A stretch of DNA of 64,000 nucleotides from Sorex araneus (GCF_027595985.1 NC_073308.1:17692005-17756004); one strand, 5' to 3'. Shown: positions 42,041 to 54,078, numbered from the stretch's first letter. Translations and numbers: made by a program. The notes: generated by a model not told the origin, from the sequence alone.

Positions 42041-42359
42041 AATGTATTTTAAGATAGCATTACTACCAGGAAAGAATAGAAAACACAAACTAGAAGCAGA
42101 TATTGGACTGTTGGTCTTCTGCATTTCTAATAACATTTATAAGTAGAGAGAAGGTTGAAACTAATATATTAGTCTGAAAGAAGTAGTAGGTATATCTGCA
42201 TTCCTTATTCACTTTTTAGGAAGAATAGATTAATGTTTCAGTCATTCAAATAGATACGTTAAAAGGAAAGAAAAAGCTCTAATTATCTTAATTGTAATGT
42301 TAAAAAAGTCTACTAATCCACTTTGGCACCCAGTGACTTCTTATAGAAATGCATCTAGA

Positions 42360-42726
42360 CTGTGAACTGAGCTAAAATATCAGAAATCCAAAAGCTCATA
42401 TAATCTTCATTCTCAGCAATGGAAAACAAATTATCAAGTAATACCTTTTCAGCAGGTTTGATTGTTGGGGGAAAATTCCAAATAATAATAGTGAGTTCTC
42501 TGTTGAAATATTGAATGTATTCAAAGTATAGAAAGAATAAGTGAAGATCATTCACCACTCAGGTGCGGGAGTGGGTGTGGGAGGGGAGTACATTGGGGTG
42601 CTTGGTGGTGGAACATGTGCACTGGTGAAGGATGGGGGTTTGATCATTATATGATTGAGACTTAAACCTGAAAGCTTTGTAACCTTTTTCACGGTGATTC
42701 AATAAAATTAAAATTTAAAAAAAAGG
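42360..42726 (+). mobile_element. L1 3' UTR fragment
   Basis: Same 3' UTR as the copies at 45.0 and 57.8 kb ('ttctcagcaatggaaaac', 'gaaatattgaatg', 'gtgcactggtgaag', 'ggtgattcaataaaatt') with an A-rich tail. No ORF2 part remains. Confidence 0.85.
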
Positions 42727-42759
42727 AAATGGCTTTTTGGGGCTTATTTTAAAATTTTT

Positions 42760-42935
42760 TTAGGGTGGAGCATACCCCAAGGTCTGTACCCAGAGTAAGC
42801 CAAGGCTTACCCCTGGCTCTGTGGTCAGGAACCACTCTTGGTATGCTTAGGGAGCACATACAGAGCTGGGGGCGGAACCAGGGTGCACAATGTGCAATGC
42901 AAGCACCTTGACCCCTCGTGCTATCTCTGCAGCCT
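42760..42935 (-). repeat. Degraded type A SINE directly after an L1 tail
   Basis: Minus-strand body ('cttacccctggctctgtgg', 'tgctatctctgcagcc'). Confidence 0.65.
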
Positions 42936-43688
42936 CCGGCTTGAGGCTTTAAGAATAAAATGACATGGTTAGGTTCATGTTTTTAAAAATCCAACAGCAC
43001 AATAGATCGGAGAATGAAATTGAGTAGAAGACAGTTTCTGGAAAACAAGTTTATAATCTTCAGAAGCTGAGGACCTAGGAACATAGAGAACAAGTCATCT
43101 TCCCAGTTTCTGTTGTCTGCCCTCCACATAAGTTTAATTTGGCTCAGAAACATCCTGAGATGCAGCGTTTGACAGACCCTTTTACCTCAGTCTGCCACAG
43201 CATCTTCCTCTCAGATGGGAAGAGGAGCTCCCTCCGTCTTGGAGGTGACATGGTGCTGCATTCCTGTCAGCCTTCACTCTGGCCTGTGTGGTGCAACTGT
43301 ATCCACTCCCATTGCTTTCCCTCTGCTCCACACTAACACTGTCATGCTCTCCAGGACTTGGCATCATCACAGGCCCAGATTCAGATATACCTTTTGTGTC
43401 TGCAGCTCCTTTTCAGCCAGGCTTGTAGCTAGTCTATCTTGCCACCATCTACTTGCTTCTCTGTCCCAAATAGCTTTATTGTCAATCCTGGTTTTTCGTA
43501 ACCCACTTTATGGTACTGTACAGAATTTTGTTGGAAATACTTCTCTCATTTTTTTAATTTATTTTCTCTGATTATATAAATCTAATCAAATATGTACACT
43601 AAATGGAGCAGAGAACAAGAACAGAAAAATCTTTCATGAGAACACAATTCTGATGTTTTTAAGTAGTAAGTAAGAGTTATTGCCTCAA

Positions 43689-43838
43689 AAGGCTGGAGCA
43701 CACACTTTGCATGCAGCAGCCAAGGTTTGGCTGCTAGTATTGCATGGTACTTTGAGCACTGCTGGGAATAATTCTTGAGCGCAAGCTAGGAGCCACCTGC
43801 AACACCTCTGAAAGTGGCCCTCAAACAAATAAACAAAA
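43689..43838 (+). repeat. Degraded type A SINE
   Basis: 'ggctggagcacacactttgc', 'gagcactgctgggaataatt', with an A-rich tail of AAAC units. Confidence 0.7.
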
Positions 43839-44299
43839 GTAAGAAATAAATTACTAGCCATTTATTGAGCAAACATGAAATGTTAGTTATGTGCTACCCA
43901 ACATTTTAATGTGTAGCTAATCTAAGACGTATAACTTTATCATAGGAGGATGAGGAATAAAAATTGTGTTGGATATCATTGCTTTGTCCTGCTCCCCTTG
44001 CCACTAGGAGCTTAGGTATATCAGTCACGCCCATCAAAGTGCTCCCAAGTCACTCCCATTCCTTTGTTTATCTGTAACCACTTCTACCAGTTTATCTGCT
44101 CTTCCTCTAATCAAACTGTGTTAATTTGTAAGGTCAGACCTTGCTAGGACAGTGTATTTGTATTGTAAGTTAATATTGTCTTTCTCCTCTCTTATGTCTT
44201 TTGAATGGTTTACTTTAAAACAATATCCTTTTTGTGTGGACAAAGACATTTATTAATATGCTTTGGTAACATGGGATTTAATTGGCTTCAAATATTATT

Positions 44300-45363
44300 C
44301 ACTCCCCGGCATCTGCTTTCTCGACTTAAGCCTCAGCTGCCCTTGCTTCCTAGCACCCCCAAAAGCAGGGTCCCGACGAGGGACGGGACGGACCCAGGGC
44401 AAGTGGTGAATTATGTGCTACCCTGGCATCGAGATGGGCCTGGCCAAAGTGCCTAATGCTTAACTGTGTTAAGAGCTTGGTCATGGGCATGTCATGTCAT
44501 GATCCAAAAGCAACGACGAGACTAGGACCTTGCTAGGGCTAGGAAAGACTAATCTGGCGTGAGCACTGTAGTCTGAGATCGAGGTGACCCCCGGAGAGCA
44601 ATTCTATAAGCTTAATGCGTCTCTTGATGATGGCATCTGCATTTCTATGTTCATTGCAGCACTGTTTACAAAAGCCAGAATCTGGAAAAAAACAGAGTGC
44701 CCCAAAACAGATGACTGGTTAAAGAAACTCTGGTACATATACACAGTGGAATACTATATAGCTGTCAGAAAACACGAAGTCATGAAATTTGCATATAAAT
44801 GGATCAACATGGAAAGTATCATGTTGAGTGAAATGAGTCAGAAAGAAAGAGACAGACATAGAAAGATTGCACTCATATGTGGAATATAATATAATTGAGA
44901 AGTGCAAGTTTGCAGTGATGCAATTCTTGGCAGATCTTTCTCTGGACTTAGTTACTAAAATACTAAAATACAGAAACCCAAAACCGTGAGGCCACTAGGT
45001 GCGGTCACTCGACCTCATGCCTCTTCATTCTCAGCAACGGAAAACAAATTGTCAAATGCTTCCTTTTCAGCAGGTCTGACTTTAGGGGGGAGACTCTCCA
45101 AACAATAATAGTGAGTTTTGTTGAAATATTGAATGCAATCAAAGTGAAAGTAAAGTGAAATTTATCAGTTACACAGGCAAGGGGGTGCTAGGGGTGGTGG
45201 GGAGGGCTAGGGGTATGGGGGGACAGGGTGGAGCAATACTGCGATTCTAGGTGGTGGAATATATGCACTGGTGAAGGGATGGGTGTTTGAGCATTGTATA
45301 ACTGAGACTTAAACCTGAAAACTTTGTAACTTTCCACATGGTGACTCAATAAAAAAAATTAAA
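44300..45363 (+). mobile_element. L1 3' end preceded by a non-L1-like segment
   Basis: From about 44600 the sequence is the L1 ORF2 C-terminus (codons such as VEYYIAVRKHEVMKFAYKW and EMSQKERDRHRKIALICGI), then the 3' UTR with 'acagaaacccaaaaccg' and an A-rich tail. The preceding 300 bp (44300-44595) are GC-richer and contain 'cgacgagggacgggacgg' and 'gcaacgacgagactagg'. I do not recognise them as ORF2. They may be the 5' module of a chimeric element or an unrelated repeat. Confidence 0.7.
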
Positions 45364-45456
45364 ACAAGTATGTAACACCTTAAATAAAGTTCCTAGGTTA
45401 AAAAAATGTGTCTCTTGTTATGTCCATACAAAATGATTTATAATATGAATACTTAT

Positions 45457-46100
45457 ATGTTAGTCGGACAAAGAGAGGAGAAACACACCCATGGGATTCC
45501 GCTCTTGGAAGAGCGGATGTCCTGCTGAGAGAGATTCTGTCCCAGTGAAAGCATCCCCTAAGGGATAGAACTTTACCCCCTATTGATTATAACCACATCT
45601 ATGCATAAGCCCCTACTGAGAGAGATTCTGTCCTAGTGAAAGCATCCCCTAAGGGATAGAACTTTACCCACTATTGATTGTAACCACACCTATGCATAAG
45701 CCCCTGCCTGCATCCCCATCCAGAGCTGGATGCGGGGGATTTAAGGGGGCTGTGAGAGGGGGCTGGGGGGGAGTGCTGTCGAATTCCAGGGCGAGTCGCA
45801 GGGCCAGAGCTGGAGAAGCTAGAAAGAGATTGAGATCCAGACAGAGATAATGAAGTAGGATGGGGGAGGAAGAAGCAGGAGGAGACTCAGGAGAATGGAG
45901 ATGGGAATGGAATAAACTGCGATTGAGACCAACCATCTTGGCTCCGTTCCTTCCTTCACGTGCCTCATCATTGCCTTCAACCTCCCCTGTGTGGGGGAAG
46001 TGGCTGGAGATTACCAAACGTGGGTGGCGGGAGAGACAGCGCCACTGCCTTGTGCCCAGTGCCTGGCGCGGTGCGGTGAGGCGCTCCCTCGCCCCCCTTT
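45457..46100 (+). mobile_element. Solo LTR of an endogenous retrovirus-like element (putative)
   Basis: Starts 'tgttagtcgg'. It contains a 91-bp tandem duplication (45525-45615 and 45616-45706) where a U3 enhancer would be, a TATA-like 'gatttaagg' near 45738 and a polyadenylation signal AATAAA at 45911-45916. A GC-rich R/U5-like segment follows. No gag, pol or env homology is adjacent. The right boundary is approximate and no target duplication was confirmed. Confidence 0.6.
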
Positions 46101-46185
46101 TCTTTTTATTTTTGTGTTTTACACAAATTGGATGAATAATAAAATAATGATGGAGAACTGTCTTGTTTCAACCTTTTCCTGGTAT

Positions 46186-46673
46186 CATGCATCACACGAA
46201 TCATGAAATCTCATTGATCGTCGATTTCTCGAGCGGGCTCAGTAACCTCTCCATTCGTCCTAACCCTGAGATTTTAGAAGACTCTCTCCACTCGGCCTTC
46301 CAATGATGCCGCATTGGAGGCTCTTTCAGGGTCAGGGGAATAAGATCCACCTGTTACTTGCTTTAGCATATGAATACACTATAGGAAGCTTGCTAGGCTG
46401 TCCCATGTGGGCAGAAAACTCTCAGTTGCTTGCCAGTTTCTCCCAGAGGGAGAAGTAGGTTGTAAGATATCGCTTCTGGGAGCTTGCTTTTAAGTCTCTG
46501 GATGTTGGCCATTGATGGAATTACACACACTTGGGGTCCTCTGCTGGTTCCTTCATGCGTGAGGCTTGTCCGAACATGTGGAGAGGGGCCTTGGGCATGG
46601 CTGTGGCTAGGTTCCGGTGGTCTTCAGCCGACTTAGTCTAAGTCGGACTTAGTTCCAACTTCGGACTTAGTTC
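46186..46673 (-). mobile_element. Composite type C element with 10-bp target-site duplication
   Basis: Minus-strand relative of the 38.1-kb element, somewhat shortened. Flanked by 'ttcctggtat' at 46176-46185 and 46674-46683. A 19-bp near-perfect inverted repeat lies at its 5' end (46628-46646). Confidence 0.8.
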
Positions 46674-46754
46674 TTCCTGGTATAACTAAACAAAATCTAA
46701 GAGTTGATTTTTTTATATTTATAAACCTCTGACCTATTCCCTGCCACCTTTATT

Positions 46755-48310
46755 TATTTTTTCACTGAATCACCATTAGCCACAGTGACAAAGCTTTCAA
46801 GTTTGAGTTTCAGTCATACAATGATTGAACACCCATCCTTCCACCAGTATACATTTTCCTCCACCAATGTCCCCTGTATCCCTCCTCCTACCCCTCCCTC
46901 TGCCTCTATGGTAGACAATTTCCTTCTTACCCTCTCTCTACTTATGGGTATGATGGTTTGCAATACAGAGCTTGAGAGACCATCATGTTTGGTCCTTTGT
47001 CAACTTCCAGAATACATCTGCATTCCCAAGAAATCCCTCCAACCATTGTTGACTTAGTGATCCCTTCTCTATTCCAGCTGCCCTCTCCCCCAGCCCATAA
47101 GGCAGGCTTCCAACCATGGAACAATTTTCCTGGCCTTTGTCTCTACCAGCCTTAGGTGTTAGTCGCATATTATGATACTTCATATTTCACAAATGAGTGC
47201 AGTCCTTCTATGTCTGTCCCTCTCTTTCTGACTCATTTCACTTAGCCTGATACTTTCCATGACCATGCACTTATAAGCAAATTTCATGACTTCATCTTTC
47301 CTAACAGCTACATTGTATTCCATTGTGTAGAAGTCTCTTTAACCAGTCCTTGGTTCTCGGGCTCTCGAGTTGTTTCCAGATTCTGGCTATTGTGAACAGT
47401 GCTGCAATGAACATACAGGTTCAGATGTCATTTCTCCTGTGCTTTTTTGCACCCTCAGGATATATTCCCAGAAGTGGTATTGCTGGGTCAAATGGGAGCT
47501 CAATTTCTAGTTTTTTGAGAAACATGCCTATTGTTTTCCAAATGGCTGGACTAGTTGGCATTCTCACCAACAATGAAGGAGTCCCTTTCTCCCCACATCC
47601 ACACCAACACCAGTTGCTTTTGTTCTTTGGGATGTGTGCTAGTCCCTATGGTGTGCGTTATATTTCTGTTGTTTTTATCTGCATTTCCCTAATGGCTACT
47701 GATGAAGGGCATTTTTTCATGTGCCTATTGGCCATTCAAATTTCTTCTTTGAGAAAGTGTCTGTTCATTTCATTACCCCATTTTCTGATGGGATTGGATT
47801 TTTTTTTTGTAGAGTTCCTTGGACTGGAGCTATAGCACAGCGTGTAGGGCACTTGCCTTGCACGTGGCGACCTGGGTTCGATTCTTCCACCCCTCTCGGA
47901 GAGCCCAGCAAGCCATCGAGAGTATCCCACCTGCATGGCAGAGCCTGGCAAGCTCCTCGCGGCATATTCAATACGCCAAAAATAGTAACCACAAGCCCCA
48001 CAATGGAGACGTTACTGGTTCCCACTTGAGCAAATCGATGAACAATGGTACGACAGTGCTACAGTGCTACAGCGTTCAACCAGTGCCTTTTATATCCTTG
48101 ATATTAACCCCTTATCAGAAGGGCATTGGGTGAATATCCTTTCCCATTCCAAAGGCTGCCTTTGTATCCTCATCACTATTTCTTTTGAGGTGCAAAGGAC
48201 TCTTAGTTTCCTATAGTCCCATTTGTTTATCTCTGCTTCCACTTGCTTGGTCAGTGGCATTTCCTCTTTGAAGATACCTTTGGACCCCTGCCACCTTAAA
48301 TTCACCTTCT
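46755..48310 (-). mobile_element. L1 fragment (minus) split by a SINE
   Basis: 3' UTR at the left, then the ORF2 C-terminus, in minus orientation. It is interrupted at 47817-48073 by a plus-strand type B SINE and continues to about 48310 ('cttgatattaaccccttatc', 'cacttgcttggtcagtggc'). No intact frame remains. Confidence 0.9.
47817..48073 (+). repeat. Type B SINE nested in L1
   Basis: 'tggactggagctatagcac' to 'acagtgctacagtgctac'. The L1 sequence resumes directly after it. Confidence 0.92.
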
Positions 48311-48808
48311 GAGACTTCATTGACAGCAGGTATTCAGTGTTGGATTCATGTTACTCTATAGGCAAATTCATTTAACTGATGTCTTGAGTGACATCATCAA
48401 GCATTTTAATCTTTCATGGTAAGTGCAGTGCAATTTAACCAGTAATTCAAATAATTATGTTTTCAAAATAATGACAAATGAGTACATTGCTTTTTTTAAA
48501 AAAAAAATCTGTCTAATTATTAGAGGGCAAATTAATTAGTTGCAAAATAGGTGATTATGAGAATGAAAAAAAAAAGCTGTTGAAAGCACATGGCCCCTTC
48601 CTGAAAGGTTAATTTTTAAAACTCATAAAGTAGCTCATGATTTTGGAATTGCATTCTTTATTATTTTAATTTCACATAAAATGACATATGAATTAAAATT
48701 ATCATTTAATAAGAAACTAAAGCTTATGTTGAACAGTTTCATTAACTTTAGAAATACATTAGTTCCTAATGAAAAACACTACAATTTTAATTTTGTTTAT
48801 TTTTTTAG

Positions 48809-48898
48809 TGTTGTGGATGGATTTAGGAAAAAGGAAAATGATGCAGCAGTTACAATTCAGAGTTGGTTCAAAGGATGTCGAGTCCGTGCATATATCAG
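48809..48898 (+). CDS. SPATA17: SPATA17 exon 2 (codons 23-53), first IQ motif
   Basis: Coding exon of 90 bp with acceptor 'tttatttttttag' and donor 'ATCAG|gtacac'. One base completes Ser23, then 29 codons are read, then two bases of Arg53. The protein includes VVDGFRKKENDAAVTIQSWF and KGCRVRAYI, and contains a complete IQ motif (I39-Q40...K44-G45...R49, pattern IQxxx[RK]Gxxx[RK]). This closely matches the human SPATA17 segment I remember (KKENDAAVKIQSWFRG). The predicted role is binding calmodulin-like proteins. Confidence 0.96.
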
Positions 48899-50654
48899 GT
48901 ACACTGACTTTGTTGTGTTACCTATCATCAAAAGACACACATCTCCTTATGTGTGAAATTTACTCATATAGTTCTCATTTCATAGAATCCATTACTTGTA
49001 AAGTTAACAAATTATGTGATGTCCTCTTTTAGAGATAAAACACTATTGAGTCATCTTGTCTTTTATGAGAAAAATTAAATTATGTTTACCATTTTTCTCT
49101 ATTTTGAAAAGTTCTCTATCCTTGATCCAACTCTTGCCTTCAAATTCTCTAGGAGGGGTCAAGTGTCTGGGCTTGTAATTTTTGCAATGTCTTCCTTCAC
49201 TTTTAAGAAGGCAAAGGCAAAATAACCAAATGCAAAGGAAGCAATTACAATCCTCTTCCACTTGTTGGTAGTTTGAAGCAAGACTTGTAGGAACATGCCA
49301 TTGGGTTACAGAGACTAGATTTTACTGTCCCCACTTTCCCCTCAAGCTTCTGTGAGACTCTTTTAATGTTAAAAGCAATTTCTCTGGAGGAGGTGGAGGA
49401 AGACTACAAGCAGCATGCAATAATACCCTGAGGTGAGCTAGGAATACCTGGGTATGTGCTGATCAGGAAGAGCTCAGAGCAGTATAAGAGAATTCATGTC
49501 CAGTGGTAAAACTTCTCTTCTTGAAGCATAGCTGTGGAGTGTTATAATCTGTATGATTCCAACTTGGGGAGACAAAGTCCTCTTTGTCCGGATCCCCAAA
49601 TTCTGGTGGGAGAAACATGGATGATGGAGTTTCCTCACGATTTCCCCACAGTTACCACCACTGAGCAGTTTCTGGACACCAGTGGAAATCTTATAGTCCA
49701 GCTGGGCAGATTCTTGGGTTTCCCAGGGTTCACCTCCCCCGACCCCCCCTACTCTCCTCACAGGTAACTCCCGCCCTCTGCAATCATACACATCCTTAAA
49801 TTCTGCCCAGTCAGCTTCAAATTGAAGGTTCCATATTACCCTTTTCTCATGTCCAACTAAGTCACCGGAGAGGCTCATGGAATGCTGAGAAATAGTTCAC
49901 TTCCTCCATTACAGGTCAATTATGTACTGGTAAAGGACATGGTAGTCCATTCACCGGGCTTCCAGATGGATAGGACCCAGTGGGAGGAAAGGACACATGG
50001 GCACCAGGCTCTCTGGGCACCTATTCTCTCAGAGTTCCCTGTGCTCCCTAATCCAGAACCCGTCTTTTTTGTTTTCCATGGAGCTTCATCACATAGGCAA
50101 GATTGACTTGATATACCTAGAACTCCAACTCCAGCTCCCTCCTTTCCCCATAGGTCTGGGGTGAGGCTGTAACCTCCAAATTCCACTTGATGACCCCACT
50201 AGCAAATTCCTAAGCACTGTCCTGAGTCTCTTTATTAGCCTTTTGTGGCTAATAAAGAGAAGATGCCTTTTTTGATCTCCAAGGAAATTGAAAGGGTTTT
50301 AGGAGCTCTGTGCTAAAACGAGGATAAGGATATATTTATTATAAGCCACAGTGTTGAACTGAGACATATAAGCATGAAAACTTAAATGATTGGCCTCAAT
50401 CATTATTTCTAATTACAATGACATGTATGGATAGGCCAGCTTATTCCTCAGCATGTCATCTTCACCTACTTTATTCTTGTAACATTAAAAAAATATGTGC
50501 CTGGAGTTGGGACTCTTGAGCCATGCTACTGGGGCCCCTGCTCACTTCCTGTGATGCTCAACCAGCTCTCCCATACTTCCTTGCAAGGGCTCCATGGATG
50601 CAGTGTTGTGATAACCCAGTAATTTTGACAATCACAAGAATTGCCCCAGCAGTG

Positions 50655-51422
50655 AATATATCCCAGAGAGGCAAAAAAGTACAATCGAAACAACATCTGC
50701 ACATGTATGTTCATCGCAGCACTGTTTACAATAGCCAGAATCTGGAAAAAACCCGAATGCCCCAGAACGGATGACTGGTTGAGGAAACTTTGGTACATCT
50801 ATACAATGGAATACTATGCAGCTGTTAGAAAAAAGGAGGTCAAGAATTTTGTAGTCAAGTGGATGGGCATGAAAAGTTTCATGCTGAGTGAAATGAGTCA
50901 GAAAGAGAGAGACAGACATAGAAAGATTGCACTCATCTATGGTATATAGAATAACAGAGTGGGAGACTAACACCCAAGAACTGTAGAAATAAGTACCAGG
51001 AGGTTGACTCCATGGCTTCGAGGCTGGCCTCACGTTCCGGGGAAAGGTCAACTCAGAGAAGCGATCACCAACTACATTGTAGTCGAAGGCCATGTGGGGG
51101 AAGGGAGTTGCGGGCTGAATGAGGGCTAGAGACTGAGCACAGCGGCCACTCAACACCTTTATTGCAAACCACAACAGCTAATTAGAGAGAGAAAACAGAA
51201 GGGAATGCCTTGCCACAGTGGCAGGGTGGGGTGGGGGGGAGATGGGATTGGGGAGGGTGGGAGGGACACTGGGTTTACGGGTGGTGGAGAATGGGCACTG
51301 GTGAAGGGATGGGTTCCAAACTTTGTATGAGGGAAGTATAAGCACAAAAGTGTATAAATCTGTAACTGTACCCTCACGGTGATTCTCTAATTAAAAATAA
51401 ATAAATTTAAAAAAAAAAAAAA
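50655..51422 (+). mobile_element. 5'-truncated L1 with 19-bp target-site duplication
   Basis: A 768-bp plus-strand L1 end (codons such as MEYYAAVRKKEVKNF and EMSQKERDRHRKIALIYGI, then the 3' UTR and poly-A). Flanked by 'aagaattgccccagcagtg' at 50636-50654 and 51423-51441. It landed inside a degraded minus-strand SINE whose remainder is 51424-51552. Confidence 0.95.
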
Positions 51423-51859
51423 AAGAATTGCCCCAGCAGTGCTTGGGGCCCTCCAGAGTATGGTTGGTTATATTTTGGGTCATGTGTTCCCAGAAATCAA
51501 ACCATGGTTGTGTGCATGTGCCCTTAATCCCTGTGCAATATCCCTGACCCCCAGAAATATTTTGGAAAAGTAACTGTCATTTTAAAAATGTTTAATCCTA
51601 AACCCCAAGGGAATATTGAAGTTATAACATAATAAATATAGTATACAAAAACCTCATGTTTTTAATTAATTTATGTATTTTCCTCTAGGAACAATTAATT
51701 ATTTCCTCTAGGAACAATTAATTATATAATTAATTATATAATAGAATGACAAAGTTCACAGAAACTTGGCTTTGAATTTGATTTCTGGAATTATAGAAAG
51801 GTCTATTCCAACCAGAAATTTAAGCAACTATCCTTATTTCATTAAAAAAAGGATTTTTT

Positions 51860-52420
51860 TGAGATTCAATGGCTTACAGTGCTATTAACTTTTCTCATGC
51901 ACTTAATTCTAACACCACAGCCATCACTAATGCAACCCACTCCCTATAATTCTAAGACCACACCCATTACCCACTGCAACCCACTCCCCTTCCTACACCT
52001 GTTTCCCTAAAACCCCCTTCACCTCCAAATGAATTGATTTGGATCAATTCTCCCATTATGTTGCCTTTGTCCCTACCTCACTGTGCATCTTTCAGCCCTA
52101 TCTGTGAGAGAGATCATTCTATATCTATCCCTTTTTTCTGACTCACTTCACTCAGCATGATATTCTGTAGTTCCACCATGTTGCCACAAATTGCATGATT
52201 TTTTTTCTTTCTTAGAGCTGCATGTATTTCATTGTGTGTGTGTCTGTGTGTGTGTGTGTGTGTCTGACAATTCCCTATCACTCATCTTTAGTTGAGCATT
52301 TGGGTTGTTTCCATATTGTGGCTATTGTAATAAGTGTGGCAACAAATATAGGTATGCATATATCTTTTTAAATTATTTTTTGTGTGTTTTGGGGTTAGAT
52401 GCCAAGAAGGCAACTACCCT
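51860..52420 (-). mobile_element. Old L1 fragment (minus) with an internal TG repeat
   Basis: Antisense L1 hallmarks 'ctgactcacttcactcagc' and 'ttccatattgtggctattg', diverged from the younger copies. A TG repeat is embedded near 52236-52263. It ends about 40 bp before SPATA17 exon 3. Confidence 0.8.
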
Positions 52421-52462
52421 TATTTCAAATAAATCATACTAATATGCATGTTTCTCACACAG

Positions 52463-52544
52463 GTATTTACACAAAATGGTAACAATTATTCAGAAATGGT
52501 GGAGAGGTTACTTAAGCAGACAAGCATATCAAATAAAAGTAAAG
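52463..52544 (+). CDS. SPATA17: SPATA17 exon 3 (codons 53-80), second IQ motif
   Basis: Coding exon of 82 bp with acceptor 'tttctcacacag' and donor 'AAAG|gtaaat'. The first base completes Arg53, and 27 codons follow, ending in phase 0. The peptide YLHKMVTIIQKWWRGYLSRQ then AYQIKVK carries a second complete IQ motif (I62-Q63...R67-G68...R72). In the human protein, as I recall it, the Gly position is Ser, so this copy is closer to the consensus. The next exon, expected to begin with VAYYTM-like sequence, was not found before the right edge. Confidence 0.95.
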
Positions 52545-53379
52545 GTAAATATTTTTAATGTATTTAGTGATCATTAGAATCATACAATATATAATGTCAT
52601 TTATTCAATAATATTCTTATATGGTTTTAAAGTTAATTGACAAGTATATGCGGAAAAAAATGGCTTAATTGCTAGTATGAGATCTCTCTCTTTTGGGAAG
52701 CCTTTCCAAAGCTTAACTATGCCAGATATTCTTTCATTAAAGTACGTTTCACAGTGTGTATTTTATGTTTGCATTTATTTGCTCAATGGGGGACTTTCAG
52801 ATGGTTTCCAGTTTTGCATCTCCAGCATTCAGATCAGTGTTTTTTAGCGAACAGGTCACAGACCAGTGCTGGTGCACAAGTGTAAGCAACCGGTGTACCA
52901 CCTTGGCTATAACTGCTGTTCTGTAGGTTGATTCTCAGGACAGGTGCTAGTACACGGGTTAAAAAAAAGATTAAAGGATGCTGATTCAGACTAATTCCTA
53001 ACATGGTCCATATATGGTCAAGAAACATTGTTTAAATTGGAAGTACCAAAAATTCTTGAAAATATAAAAGGAAGCCAGTTTCTCTGTGTCACTTACCATT
53101 CTCATTATCACGGACTAGAGGGAAATGGGAAAGTTTGGTTCTGAAGAAGTGCAGCCTGCACTGATCTTCCGTATCATGGACTTGGCAGACATATATGATA
53201 ATATTCCAATTCCTGCTAGAGTCAGGAATGTGAGGAGGCTCAGAGCAAGTCAATTTGGGTTGTATGGTTGATGCCAGCAGGTCAATGTATATCTGTGGGG
53301 CGAGTGCATCAGCTGCTTGATGGTGCCTTCAGGCTTCTGATACCCCCAGATTGCCGGCTGTTCCTTTGGCCAGACCCCA

Positions 53380-53680
53380 ACAACTTGGGGTCAAATTTAC
53401 CAAGAAATTAAATGACCAAAAGGTTTGTGGGAGTCACACCTACAAACCAACTCCAGCTCAGCAAGAAGGAAAGTGTATCCTTAGGCACATACAAGGAGGC
53501 TGGGGCTACGTAGGGGGTGGAGTGTTGGGGGATGGTGGTGGGGAAATGGGGATCATTGGTGGTAGTAAATGTACACTGGTTGAGGAATGGGTGCTGGATC
53601 ATTGTATGACTGAAACCGAATTATGAACAGCTTTGTAATGGTCTATCTCATGAATATTCAATTAAAATAAAAAAATAATG
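53380..53680 (+). mobile_element. L1 3' UTR fragment
   Basis: 'gtacactggttgaggaatgg', 'catgaatattcaattaaaat' and an A-rich end match the L1 3' UTR pattern. Confidence 0.7.
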
Positions 53681-53734
53681 GTTCATGCCTCATTCATTCA
53701 GCTTAATCAATGGCTGAATAAATAGCAGTACTCC

Positions 53735-53842
53735 TACATATGCCAAAAACAATAACAAGTCTCACAATGGAGACGTTACTGATGCCTGCTTGAGCAGAAT
53801 CGATGAACAATGGGACAACAGTGCTACAACAGTGCAGTGCTA
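53735..53842 (+). repeat. 3' half of a type B SINE
   Basis: Begins at 'atatgccaaaaacaataac' and ends in 'gtgctac' repeats. The tRNA head is missing, which suggests 5' truncation. Confidence 0.8.
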
Positions 53843-53886
53843 CTCCTACGTTAAAAAATAAAGTAAAATAAAAAGTAAAAAGAGGA

Positions 53887-54063
53887 GGGGCTGGAGCAAT
53901 AGCACAGCGGGTAGGGCATTTGCCTTGCACGTGGCCGACCGGGGTTCGACCCCCAGCATCCCATATGGTCCCCCAAGCACTGCCAGGAGTAATTCCTGAG
54001 TGCAAAGCCAGGAGTAACCCCTGAGCATTGCTGTGTGTGACCCAAAAAGCAAAAAAAAAAAAG
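53887..54063 (+). repeat. Type A SINE nested in an L1 end
   Basis: Near-consensus copy with a poly-A tail, flanked by 'aaagtaaaaagagga' at 53872-53886 and 54064-54078. Confidence 0.95.
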
Positions 54064-54078
54064 AAAGTAAAAAGAGGA

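Larger units (their letters stand above)
30771..48808 (+). other. SPATA17: SPATA17 intron 1
   Basis: GT-AG intron of about 18 kb. Its first kilobase is GC-rich single-copy sequence. After that come SINEs, GA and TTCC microsatellites, two LTR-like regions (about 35.0-36.3 and 45.46-46.1 kb), L1 3' ends on both strands and composite SINE-related elements, listed separately. Single-copy, AT-rich stretches with nothing I recognise are 32.55-32.82, 32.9-33.55, 34.4-34.97, 36.4-37.0, 38.7-39.0, 39.2-40.0, 40.3-41.77, 41.9-42.36, 42.95-43.68, 43.85-44.3 and 48.32-48.8 kb. Confidence 0.85.
48899..52462 (+). other. SPATA17: SPATA17 intron 2
   Basis: GT-AG intron of about 3.6 kb. It contains a 5'-truncated plus-strand L1 (50655-51422) inserted in a degraded minus SINE, and an old minus-strand L1 fragment (51860-52420). 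The stretch 48.9-50.5 kb is single-copy sequence in which I see no exon or RNA gene. Confidence 0.85.
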
